DNA of 7,224 bases from Elusimicrobiota bacterium (GCA_030639665.1 DAOWCC010000123.1:1-7224); one strand, 5' to 3'; numbered from the stretch's first letter, positions 1 to 6,278 are shown. Program-made: numbers and translations. Notes: a model not told the origin generated them from the letters alone.

Positions 1-850
1 AAACTTTCTCTTCTTTTAAAACCAAAAGAGTTTCTTTCACTCTTTCAAGGTCTCCGCCCACATAATCCGAATAAAACTTTTTATTAAACCCTTTAAGATC
101 AACTTTCACTACATCCATATATTTTACAAGCTCGCGCAGAGGCTGGGGATTTATATAACCCGCGGTAACCATGACATTTTTCAAGCCCTTTTCTTTGGCA
201 AGTTTCGCGGTATCATACATATACTCATAAAAAATTACCGGTTCGCCATAAGTATAAGCTATGGATTTACATTTACTCTTAATGGCATAATCAACCACTT
301 CCTTCGGGCTCAAAGATGAAAGTTCTTTATGATTGACTCTTCCGCTAACCTGTCTGGTTAAAGGATTAACTAAGAGTTTTAAATTTATCGGCGTGAGCAA
401 TTTTTCCGGCGCCTCTTCGGGATATATCTGTGAGATTTGCCAATTTTGACACCATTTGCATTTAAGATTACATCCGGCGGTGGAAATGGAATAAATAAGG
501 CTTCCGGGAAGCAAATGATAGACGGGTTTTTTTTCAATAGGATCTATATGAACGGCTACGGGCTTGGAATAATTAAGAGTAAGCAAAGAACCGCCGCTAT
601 TTATTCTAACGCGGCATTTACCTCTGGCGCCATCGGGCAAAAAGCACTTATGAGGACATAATCCGCATTGAATGCCATTACATATTTTTTTGCCAAATTT
701 TGCCTGATGCGGGCCATCATTGTCTAAAGAAAAGATTTTTGAAAATGTTTCGGGAGGCTGATATTTTGAAATAAGCCATGAAGCGAAAAAACTCAAAAAG
801 AGAAAAACAATCGAAACAAAAACCGCTAAAAGTCTACCCCTTTTATTCAT
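1..850 (-). CDS. amrS: AmmeMemoRadiSam-type radical SAM protein (AmrS-like), 3' end cut by window edge
   Basis: I translated this frame by hand: 283 codons stay open from the ATG at 850 to the window edge, so the C-terminus is missing. Residues about 7-27 are a hydrophobic stretch after a basic start (MNKRGR), so the protein is probably membrane-anchored. A Cys-rich block follows with C57, C62, C65, C69 and C79, including the family signature LCPHKC. DPIEKKP and the HLLPGS stretch lead into the radical SAM cluster motif C127-x3-C131-x2-C134 (GCNLKCKWCQN). AYTYGEP (198-204) and VDLKGF follow further on. This order matches the COG1180 PflA-like proteins called AmrS, which belong with AMMECR1 and Memo domain proteins; their substrate is not settled. 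Neither partner is in the window. The start is supported by AGAGGA at 864-869, although the 13-base spacing is long. The gene lies 80 bases downstream of the LOG-like gene. Confidence 0.85.
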   Translation of the reverse strand, partial: MNKRGRLLAVFVSIVFLFLSFFASWLISKYQPPETFSKIFSLDNDGPHQAKFGKKICNGIQCGLCPHKCFLPDGARGKCRVRINSGGSLLTLNYSKPVAVHIDPIEKKPVYHLLPGSLIYSISTAGCNLKCKWCQNWQISQIYPEEAPEKLLTPINLKLLVNPLTRQVSGRVNHKELSSLSPKEVVDYAIKSKCKSIAYTYGEPVIFYEYMYDTAKLAKEKGLKNVMVTAGYINPQPLRELVKYMDVVKVDLKGFNKKFYSDYVGGDLERVKETLLVLKEEKV

Positions 851-875
851 AGTTATAAATTGTTCCTCTTTTACC

Positions 876-895
876 CTCTTATGGCGCTATAAGAG
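876..895. other. Perfect 7-bp hairpin in the leader of the radical SAM gene
   Basis: CTCTTAT at 876-882 and ATAAGAG at 889-895 are exact reverse complements around a 6-base loop. A competing 5-bp pairing, ATGGC (881-885) with GCCAT (895-899), overlaps it. On the coding (minus) strand the stem ends just before the AGAGGA Shine-Dalgarno at 864-869. No T-run follows, so it is not a simple terminator. It could be a leader structure or chance; I know no named element that matches it. Confidence 0.35.
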
Positions 896-900
896 CCATC

Positions 901-921
901 ATAAAATACGCTTTGCAAGCG
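901..921 (-). terminator. Weak hairpin with T-rich tail after the LOG-like gene
   Basis: On the minus strand CGCTT-GCA-AAGCG forms a 5-bp stem (909-921) followed by TATTTTAT (901-908). It begins 10 bases after the LOG-like stop codon. The stem is short and the T tract is interrupted, so it may only attenuate transcription into the radical SAM gene. It could also be chance. Confidence 0.3.
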
Positions 922-930
922 AGCGAGGGA

Positions 931-1800
931 CTAATCCTCAGTCTCATCGCCATCCCTATTTTTATCAATGGGATTTTTAGCGTAAAAATCCGCGATTATA
1001 TCCCAAGCTTCCTGTCCCGATTCCGCGTATTTAAAAAGATCTATGTCAGTTTTGGATATAACTCCGTATTTAACGAGATTCTTTAAATTAAAAACATCAT
1101 TCCAAAATTTCTTGCCTATTAAAACAATGGGAAGCGCGCTCTTTTTACCCGTCTGAATCAATGTCAAAACCTCAAAAAATTCATCAAAAGTGCCGAAGCC
1201 GCCGGGAAAAACAACAAGCGCTTTTGAACGCATAACAAAATGCATTTTTCTCACGGCGAAATAATGGAATCTAAAACACAATTCGGGAGAAACATACGGG
1301 TTGGGGCCTTGCTCCATGGGAAGCGTAATATTTAAACCGATGCTTTTAGCTCCCGCGTCATAAGCGCCTCTATTTCCGCCTTCCATAATACCGGGGCCGC
1401 CGCCCGTAACTATTATGGATTTACTGCCTCCCAAACAACTCTTTTCCGAGGCTAAACGCGAAAAATCTCTGGCGATATCATAATATTTGTAATACTTACT
1501 GACGGCTTTCGCCGCTTCAAGCTTATCTTTAAATTCTTTATTTTTAGGTTCCTTTTTAACCTTTTTTTCCATTTCTTTAATATTAACCAAGCCATCTTCT
1601 TTTGAACATAATCTGGCGCTGCCAAAAAGAACTATGGTGGATTCTATGCCGTATTTTTTAAGATATACTTCGGGCTTTAAAAGTTCAAGCTGAAGCCTCA
1701 AAGGCCTTAATTCCGGCGTGCTCATAAAAACATTGTCCGCGTACGCTTTTTTAAAAGCGCGCGCGTTTCTTAATTTTAAAACCATATCTTTTTTAGTCAT
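931..1800 (-). CDS. LOG-family (TIGR00730-like) nucleotide phosphoribohydrolase, long form
   Basis: A 289-residue Rossmann-like protein of the LOG family, often misnamed lysine decarboxylase. Characterised members release the base from nucleoside 5'-monophosphates, including cytokinin-type adenosine monophosphates. Visible motifs are the first strand with GSAR (60-63), TGGGPGIMEGGNRGA (132-146), the conserved R184-K185, and the signature PGGFGTFDE (199-207), whose last Glu is the expected catalytic acid. About 50 residues precede the core, and a highly charged lysine-rich stretch (about 66-105, probably helical) separates GSAR from the next conserved block, so this is the long subfamily and not the short plant-like LOG of about 190 residues. 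The ATG at 1800 is set by an AAGGA Shine-Dalgarno nine bases upstream. It follows dxs but is cut off from it by a terminator. The family is clear; the substrate is not. Confidence 0.88.
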   Translation of the reverse strand: MTKKDMVLKLRNARAFKKAYADNVFMSTPELRPLRLQLELLKPEVYLKKYGIESTIVLFGSARLCSKEDGLVNIKEMEKKVKKEPKNKEFKDKLEAAKAVSKYYKYYDIARDFSRLASEKSCLGGSKSIIVTGGGPGIMEGGNRGAYDAGAKSIGLNITLPMEQGPNPYVSPELCFRFHYFAVRKMHFVMRSKALVVFPGGFGTFDEFFEVLTLIQTGKKSALPIVLIGKKFWNDVFNLKNLVKYGVISKTDIDLFKYAESGQEAWDIIADFYAKNPIDKNRDGDETED

Positions 1801-1809
1801 AATTGTTTT

Positions 1810-1814
1810 TCCTT
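1810..1814 (-). promoter_or_regulatory. Shine-Dalgarno of the LOG-like gene
   Basis: AAGGA on the minus strand, with nine bases between it and the ATG at 1800. It fixes the start codon. Confidence 0.65.
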
Positions 1815-1818
1815 TTCA

Positions 1819-1877
1819 ATGGAGTTCGCCATGGGATAAACCCTTGACGCCCCGATATATCTCGGGGCAAAGTTTAT
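1819..1877. repeat. Nested inverted repeats upstream of the LOG-like gene
   Basis: The strongest stem is GCCCCGA (1849-1855) with TCGGGGC (1862-1868), a perfect 7-bp match around a 6-base loop. An outer 6-bp stem, ATAAAC (1836-1841) with GTTTAT (1872-1877), encloses it across an asymmetric internal loop of 7 and 3 bases. A smaller stem, ATGG (1819-1822) with CCAT (1829-1832), lies next to it. None is followed by a T-run on the coding strand, so it does not look like a canonical terminator. It would lie in the 5' leader of the LOG-like mRNA, or it may be a dispersed palindromic repeat. Confidence 0.5.
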
Positions 1878-1898
1878 AAAACAGACTCTATATTTACA

Positions 1899-1925
1899 TG
1901 TGACTTGCAACTTGAGACTTGTGAC
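1899..1925. repeat. Degenerate heptamer array, TGNRACT
   Basis: Read in sevens from 1899 the plus strand gives TGTGACT, TGCAACT, TGAGACT and then TGTGAC, nearly four units of one 7-base word. It lies between the hairpins upstream of the LOG-like gene and the dxs terminator. Two other spacers in the window hold heptamer arrays with different words. Confidence 0.55.
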
Positions 1926-1947
1926 AAAAAGGCGCAAACGCCTTTTT
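1926..1947 (-). terminator. Intrinsic terminator of dxs, overlapping the stop codon
   Basis: AAAAAGGCG (1926-1934) and CGCCTTTTT (1939-1947) are perfect reverse complements around the loop CAAA. On the minus strand this is a GGCG/CGCC stem with A/T extensions that ends in a run of five T. The two outermost bases lie inside the dxs TAA (1946-1948). The symmetry would also let it act on the opposite strand. Confidence 0.75.
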
Positions 1948-3799
1948 ATATCCATTCCTGAATTCTTTTCGCTATTTTATCCGGTGAAATTCCCAAGTCA
2001 TTATACAGCTGTTCCGGCTTGCCTTGTTCAACATAGGCGTCACCGATACCCATATTAAAAACATCCGCTTTAAGCGCGTTGGCATTCAGCCATTCAAGAA
2101 TTGAAGATCCGAAGCCGCCCATCAAGGCATTGTCTTCAACCGTTACAATTTTCTTTGAAAGCTCAAGAGCTTCCTTAATTAAATCGCTGTCTAAAGGTTT
2201 TAAAAATCTCATATCGGCCACGCCCGCGTCAATTCCTTTTTCTTTAAGAGCTTTTGCCGCCTCAAGCGCGGGATAAACCCTATTGCCTATGGCAAGAATA
2301 TTTACATCCTTGCCTTTTTTTAACCATTCTCCCACACCAAGTTTATAAGACTTAAATTTTGAGTTTATTTTTACGCCCACGCCTTTTCCTCTGGGATAAC
2401 GGATTGCCACGGGTTTATTTAAAGTCAAGGCGGTTTTAAGAGCATTCCTCAATTCATTTTCATTTGAAGGCGCCATGAAAACCAAATTGGGCAATATTCG
2501 CAAAAAACTCATATCAAAAACTCCATGATGTGTCGGACCATCATCGCCTACAATACCACCCCTATCCATAACCATTATAACCGGAAGCTTCTGCAAGCAA
2601 ACATCATGCATAATCTGATCAAAAGCCCTCTGCATAAATGTCGAATAAATATTTACTATAGGTTTAAGGCCTTCGGCGGCAAGTCCCGCCGCAAAGGTTA
2701 TGGCATGCTCCTCGGCTATACCCACATCAAAATAACGGTTTGGATATTTATCCCTAAACTTATCAAGCCCCGTGCCTTCCGGCATGGCGGCGGTGATAGC
2801 CATTATTTTTTTATCTTTATCCGCGAGTTCAACAATAGCCTCGGAAAAAACTTTGGTAAAAGACGGAATCTCGCCCGACTTGCCGTTAAGCGCGCCGGTT
2901 TCGACATCAAAAGCTCCTGCTCCATGAAACTCGGTGGGCTCCATTTCAGCCGGTTCATAACCCTTTCCCTTTTTTGTGACAATATGCAGCAAGATGGGGC
3001 CTTTAACTTCTTTTAAGCGGTTAAAAACATCAACCATTTCTTTTATATTATGTCCGTCTATCGGACCAAAATAAGAAATTCCCATTTCTTCAAAAATCAT
3101 TCCTGGGAAAAACATAGCCTTTGTTCTTTTGGCTATTTTAAAAGCGGTTTTTCCAAAAGATTTAAATCTGCCAAGAAAATCTTCCAATTTCTCTTCAGTA
3201 TCCTGAATGGTGCCGGGAGCTATAATTTTAGCGAGTATATTGCCAAGCATGCCCTCTCTGCGGGAAATAAACATTTGATTGTCGTTTAAAACCATCAGCA
3301 TATTGGTTTTAAGATGGCCTATGTTTTGCATCGCTTCCCAGGACATTCCTCCCGTCATACATCCGTCGGAGACAACAGCCACAACTTTATAATCCGCCTT
3401 AAGCCTGTCTCTTGCCTCAGCCATGCCGCAGGCGGCCGAAAGAGCCGTTGAAGCATGCCCCGCGCCAAAACAATCGTATTTGGATTCATCCCTCTTTAAA
3501 AATCCCGAAATACCGCCCTTCTGACGAAGAGTATTAAATTTTTTAAGTCTGCCGGTAAGTAATTTATGGGCATAGGTTTGATGTCCCGTATCAAAAACAA
3601 GCTTATCTTTTGGAGTATTAAAAGCGTAATGAAGAGCGACTATAAAATCAGTAGCGCCGAGGCTGGAGGCTAAATGTCCGCCGGAACGGCTTATGTTTTC
3701 AACTATAACCCCTCTTATTTCAGCGGCTACTTTGGGAACATCTTCAATTTTTAGTTTTTTTAAATCCTTTGGACTTTTAATCTTGGGTAGTAATTCCAT
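1946..3799 (-). CDS. dxs: 1-deoxy-D-xylulose-5-phosphate synthase
   Basis: A 617-residue protein, close to the usual length of about 620. It condenses pyruvate with glyceraldehyde 3-phosphate using thiamine diphosphate, the first step of the MEP isoprenoid pathway; the product also feeds thiamine and pyridoxal synthesis. Seen in order: GGHLASSLG with H42; GHQTYAHKLLTGR (72-84); CFGAGHAS (110-117); the cofactor motif with D145-G146, GGMSWEAMQN and NDN (172-174); GPIDGH (245-250); the pyrimidine domain with catalytic E363 in GIAEEHAITFAAGLA; DRGGIVGDDGPTHHG (412-426) with R413 and H424; RYPRG (467-471); and a C-terminal transketolase-type domain. Deviations are Ser144 where most homologues have Gly (SDG for GDG) and NDNQMF for NDNEMS. 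All other key residues I checked are present. It lies 90 bases after ispA and has AAGGAG at 3809-3814. Confidence 0.97.
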   Translation of the reverse strand: MELLPKIKSPKDLKKLKIEDVPKVAAEIRGVIVENISRSGGHLASSLGATDFIVALHYAFNTPKDKLVFDTGHQTYAHKLLTGRLKKFNTLRQKGGISGFLKRDESKYDCFGAGHASTALSAACGMAEARDRLKADYKVVAVVSDGCMTGGMSWEAMQNIGHLKTNMLMVLNDNQMFISRREGMLGNILAKIIAPGTIQDTEEKLEDFLGRFKSFGKTAFKIAKRTKAMFFPGMIFEEMGISYFGPIDGHNIKEMVDVFNRLKEVKGPILLHIVTKKGKGYEPAEMEPTEFHGAGAFDVETGALNGKSGEIPSFTKVFSEAIVELADKDKKIMAITAAMPEGTGLDKFRDKYPNRYFDVGIAEEHAITFAAGLAAEGLKPIVNIYSTFMQRAFDQIMHDVCLQKLPVIMVMDRGGIVGDDGPTHHGVFDMSFLRILPNLVFMAPSNENELRNALKTALTLNKPVAIRYPRGKGVGVKINSKFKSYKLGVGEWLKKGKDVNILAIGNRVYPALEAAKALKEKGIDAGVADMRFLKPLDSDLIKEALELSKKIVTVEDNALMGGFGSSILEWLNANALKADVFNMGIGDAYVEQGKPEQLYNDLGISPDKIAKRIQEWI

Positions 3800-3808
3800 T
3801 TGATGAGA

Positions 3809-3814
3809 CTCCTT
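3809..3814 (-). promoter_or_regulatory. Shine-Dalgarno of dxs
   Basis: AAGGAG on the minus strand with nine bases before the ATG at 3799. It is the best ribosome binding site in the window, in contrast with ispA and the porin gene, which show none. Confidence 0.75.
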
Positions 3815-3889
3815 AAATACGGCAGATTAAGACTGAGAACCACTAAACGGAAACTTTTTATTCTAAATCTTAATATTGATCTGCATTTT

Positions 3890-4831
3890 TTATTTGTCGC
3901 GTTTAACGATAAAATCGGCTATTTCATGCAATACTGTTTTTGCTTTAACGCTTCCGCTTACTTTATCAAGTTCGTCATGAGCTTCAGCAATAAGCCTTGC
4001 CGCGTGACTATTTGATTCTTCAATGCCAAATAAGGAAACATAGGTGAGTTTTTTATTTCTCGCGTCGCTTCCTTTTTTTCCCAGTTTCTTTTTATCACCG
4101 ATAACATCCAGCACATCGTCAACTATTTGAAAAGCCAAACCTATTGAGCGGGCATAATTGGATAAATGTTTAAAATCCTTAGGCGACGCGGAAGCTAAAA
4201 CGGCTCCCATTTCAACACTTGCCGAAATTAAACCAGCCGTTTTATGCAAATGAATATAGTTCAAAAGGTCGTTGGCGGCGTTAAAAAGTTTTTTATTTGA
4301 ACGCAAAGAAAGTTTTTTTCCCTGAAGAAAACCCTCCGCCCCGAGATCCGCCGCTTGACCGCCCACCATACCGCCGGCGCCAGCGTATTTAGCCAAAATT
4401 CTCACGCAATCCAAAACATTTTTTTCTTTTATTTTACCTGTTTCGGCATTATGCCCCAAAACGGTAAAAGCGTTGGTAAGCAAAGCGTCTCCGGCTAAGA
4501 CAGCCAAAGCTTCGCCAAAAACCTTATGATTGGTCGGCTTGCCTCTTCTTAAGTCGTCATTGTCCAGACTTGGCAAATCATCATGGATAAGAGAATAAGT
4601 GTGAATCATTTCGATAGAGCAAGCCGCGGGCAAAACATCTTCCTTTTTCCCGCCAAAAATTTCATAGGTGGCGGTCAGCAAAACGGGTCTTAGTCTTTTG
4701 CCGCCGGCGCTTAAAGAATAAAGCATAGACTTTTGCAATATGGGCGGAACATCTTGCAAAGCTTTTATAAATACCTTGAGCGCTTTATTTGTAATAGTGG
4801 TTCTTTTGATGAAGTACTTTTTAATATCCAT
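3890..4831 (-). CDS. ispA: Short-chain polyprenyl diphosphate synthase (farnesyl/geranylgeranyl type)
   Basis: A 313-residue trans-prenyltransferase that joins isopentenyl diphosphate to an allylic diphosphate, supplying precursors for quinones, undecaprenyl carriers or carotenoids. Motifs in order are GGKRLRP (43-49), the first aspartate motif DDLPSLD (84-90) followed by NDDLRRG, GGMVGGQAADL (153-163), HKTAG (196-200), and the second aspartate motif in FQIVDDVLD with D238, D239 and D242, followed by GSD (254-256) and KLTY. The two extra residues in the first motif and the overall length fit bacterial type II farnesyl synthases. Geranylgeranyl synthases look much alike, so chain length is not decided. 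The start at 4831 gives a normal N-terminus but has no Shine-Dalgarno; an extended -10 box lies just upstream. Dxs, encoded next, opens the pathway that supplies its substrates. Confidence 0.93.
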   Translation of the reverse strand: MDIKKYFIKRTTITNKALKVFIKALQDVPPILQKSMLYSLSAGGKRLRPVLLTATYEIFGGKKEDVLPAACSIEMIHTYSLIHDDLPSLDNDDLRRGKPTNHKVFGEALAVLAGDALLTNAFTVLGHNAETGKIKEKNVLDCVRILAKYAGAGGMVGGQAADLGAEGFLQGKKLSLRSNKKLFNAANDLLNYIHLHKTAGLISASVEMGAVLASASPKDFKHLSNYARSIGLAFQIVDDVLDVIGDKKKLGKKGSDARNKKLTYVSLFGIEESNSHAARLIAEAHDELDKVSGSVKAKTVLHEIADFIVKRDK

Positions 4832-4839
4832 TGTCGCAA

Positions 4840-4848
4840 ATTATAGCA
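4840..4848 (-). promoter_or_regulatory. Extended -10 promoter for ispA, probably leaderless
   Basis: The minus strand reads TGC-TATAAT, a perfect -10 hexamer (4840-4845) with the TGN extension (4846-4848). No good -35 lies at 16-18 bases; TTGACT at 4855-4860 is only nine bases away. A start six or seven bases below the hexamer would fall at about 4833-4834, two or three bases before the ispA ATG. The 20 bases before that ATG hold no Shine-Dalgarno. Confidence 0.5.
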
Positions 4849-4870
4849 AATATTAGTCAAAAGTTTGGGA

Positions 4871-4968
4871 GTGGACTGTGCTTTCAAAGGACTACTATGG
4901 ACACCCAACAGTGTTCAAGTGGACTGTGCTTTCAAAGGACTACTATGGACACCCAACAGTGTTCAAGT
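4871..4968. repeat. Perfect tandem duplication of a 48-bp unit
   Basis: The unit at 4871-4918 is repeated without a mismatch at 4919-4966, and the first two bases (GT) occur a third time at 4967-4968. Each unit contains GGACTGTG, the small palindrome CTTTCAAAG, and TGGACAC followed six bases later by GTGTTCA, an almost perfect inverted pair. The same 11-base word, AGTTTGGGAGT, flanks the block at 4862-4872 and 4973-4983. It has no coding potential that I can support. The identity of the copies implies a recent duplication. Confidence 0.95.
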
Positions 4969-4972
4969 TAAG

Positions 4973-5014
4973 AGTTTGGGAGTTGGGAGTTTTATAGTTA
5001 TGGGTTTAAAGTTT
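4973..5014. repeat. Degenerate heptamer array, GAGTTGG-like
   Basis: Read in sevens the plus strand gives AGTTTGG, GAGTTGG, GAGTTTT, ATAGTTA, TGGGTTT and AAAGTTT, six units sharing a central TT. Similar sequence, AAAGTTTGGGAGT, lies on the other side of the 48-bp duplication at about 4860-4872, as if the duplicated block sat inside an older array. Confidence 0.5.
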
Positions 5015-5093
5015 CGATAAAAAAAATTTACCATTATGCTATTTGAATATTTGTAGCCGCCCAGCCGTTTGCCGTCAAGCTGTCTGGCTTTTT
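5015..5093. other. Unexplained spacer just downstream of the porin-like gene
   Basis: On the minus strand the porin stop codon is followed by about 40 comparatively GC-rich bases (about 5051-5090) with CAGC/GCTG able to pair around 13 bases, then AT-rich sequence and a run of eight T (near 5020-5027). The T-run has no good stem directly before it, so I do not call a terminator. Reading on in the porin frame gives 19 more codons and then TAA. I recognise no RNA family. Confidence 0.3.
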
Positions 5094-6149
5094 CTACCAT
5101 ATAAGTTGAAGGCCAAATCTGTGAGTTGAACCCAAATCACCATAGCCGACATACGCGTAATCAATTCTAACGCCTTTTATAAAATTCCCTTTTTCAGTAA
5201 ATCGGTCCAAATTCATTCCTATGCCTCCCGAAACTTTAGACCCGATATCTTTTTTTGTTCTGTAGCCCATACGAACTTGAAAAAGCCTCAGAATATCCAT
5301 ATCAATTCCAATACTGTGATAATAATCATAATCCAATTCTTTAACCGCGTCGGAAATGACCGTAAAAACCATTATATCGTTAAGAGTATGAAAATCTTTG
5401 GCAATACCCGCGCGCAAAGTTCTGGGCAGGGAAGAATCGTCGCTATAAAAATTTTGACTGCCTGAAACATTTAAAACCGACGCTCCCAGCTGAAGATGAT
5501 GAGGCAGAACCAATAAAACTCCCAAATCAAAAGTATAAGCCGAAGATGACAAATTATCCAATTTCTCATCTATATACTTTACGCTTCCGCCAAACGAAAC
5601 CCTATAAGATTTGGGACGATAATCTTTGATAATGTCCACCTTAGTCCAGCCGGGTGTAATTACCATGGGATCAAGCTTGCCGATATCTTGACGAAAATGA
5701 GGAAAGGACTGAGCATAAGATAAAGTGACGAACCTATGCGATGAACTTGTATTGCCTATAATCATGTCATTTTTATCATATGCCGTAATATCGCCACTGC
5801 TTAAAGTGGAATAAGCAAGGCCTATGGTGCCAAATTTAAAACGATAAGCCGCGGAAATATATTCCTGATTTATTCCGCATATATATTGATTGTGACTGCC
5901 TGAAAAAGAAGAATAAGTTAAAAGCCCAAGTCCCGCGGGATTAAACAATATGGAATCGGGACTAATCATAGCGGTATATGATTGTCCGAGAGCGGCGGGC
6001 ACTACGGCAATTGGAATTTTAAGAAAATTAGCGGCGGTAGTTCCAACGGAAGAAGCAAAAAGATTTCCATTAAAGCAAAGAAAAACCGACAAAGCAAAAA
6101 TATGCTTTAGAAAAAATCCGATTAAATTGTGATTATCCGATTTAGTCAT
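5094..6149 (-). CDS. PorV/PorQ-like (UPF0164) outer-membrane beta-barrel protein
   Basis: A 351-residue predicted outer-membrane protein. Residues about 10-32 are hydrophobic (FFLKHIFALSVFLCF), and a signal peptidase cut near 32-34 would leave a mature protein starting near VGTTAANFLK. The next block, GTTAANFLKI then AALGQSYTAM and FNPAGLG (69-75), is the usual N-terminal signature of PorV/UPF0164 proteins in the FadL-like superfamily. The rest alternates polar and hydrophobic residues as in beta strands, and the end, with DYAYVGYGDLG (330-340) and a terminal Trp after RFGLQLI, resembles a barrel insertion signal. Relatives include a type IX secretion shuttle protein, but many family members in other phyla have no known role, and no secretion gene is nearby. 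No Shine-Dalgarno precedes the ATG. A possible promoter lies at 6279-6306. Confidence 0.8.
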   Translation of the reverse strand: MTKSDNHNLIGFFLKHIFALSVFLCFNGNLFASSVGTTAANFLKIPIAVVPAALGQSYTAMISPDSILFNPAGLGLLTYSSFSGSHNQYICGINQEYISAAYRFKFGTIGLAYSTLSSGDITAYDKNDMIIGNTSSSHRFVTLSYAQSFPHFRQDIGKLDPMVITPGWTKVDIIKDYRPKSYRVSFGGSVKYIDEKLDNLSSSAYTFDLGVLLVLPHHLQLGASVLNVSGSQNFYSDDSSLPRTLRAGIAKDFHTLNDIMVFTVISDAVKELDYDYYHSIGIDMDILRLFQVRMGYRTKKDIGSKVSGGIGMNLDRFTEKGNFIKGVRIDYAYVGYGDLGSTHRFGLQLIW

Positions 6150-6220
6150 AAAATCGTTCTATAATTAACATAGCGTATGGAAGCAAGAAATCGGATGCAT
6201 AAAGAGTATCTTTATAAATC

Positions 6221-6271
6221 CTGCTTCTTGTTTCTCTCTCCTGCTCTCTCCTTTCTAATTTCTGCTTTCTC
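6221..6271. repeat. Degenerate heptamer array, GAAAGCA on the minus strand
   Basis: Read in sevens from 6221 the plus strand gives CTGCTTC, TTGTTTC, TCTCTCC, TGCTCTC, TCCTTTC, TAATTTC and TGCTTTC, then TC. The plus strand is almost all pyrimidine, so on the minus strand this is a purine tract. If the promoter at 6279-6306 is real, the array lies in the leader of the porin-like mRNA. Confidence 0.65.
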
Positions 6272-6278
6272 TATTGAT

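Noticed and set aside
437..661. Short plus-strand frame near the left edge
   Set aside because: It lies opposite the Cys-rich and radical SAM motifs of the minus-strand gene, which are clearly the conserved coding sense.
2525..3016. 163-codon plus-strand open frame antisense to dxs
   Set aside because: It lies fully inside dxs, whose protein is conserved throughout. Its translation is rich in basic and aromatic residues with no recognisable domain, as expected for an antisense shadow.
4855..4860. TTGACT as the -35 box for ispA
   Set aside because: Only nine bases separate it from the TATAAT, far too few for a normal promoter. The extended -10 reading explains the site better.
4871..4968. 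CRISPR array
   Set aside because: The two units are identical along their full 48 bases and directly joined, so there are no differing spacers, and no cas gene is visible.
5041..5090. Cyclic di-GMP (GEMM) riboswitch, suggested by GGCAAAC on the minus strand
   Set aside because: The matching second half of the motif and the enclosing stems are missing, and the segment follows a stop codon instead of leading a gene.
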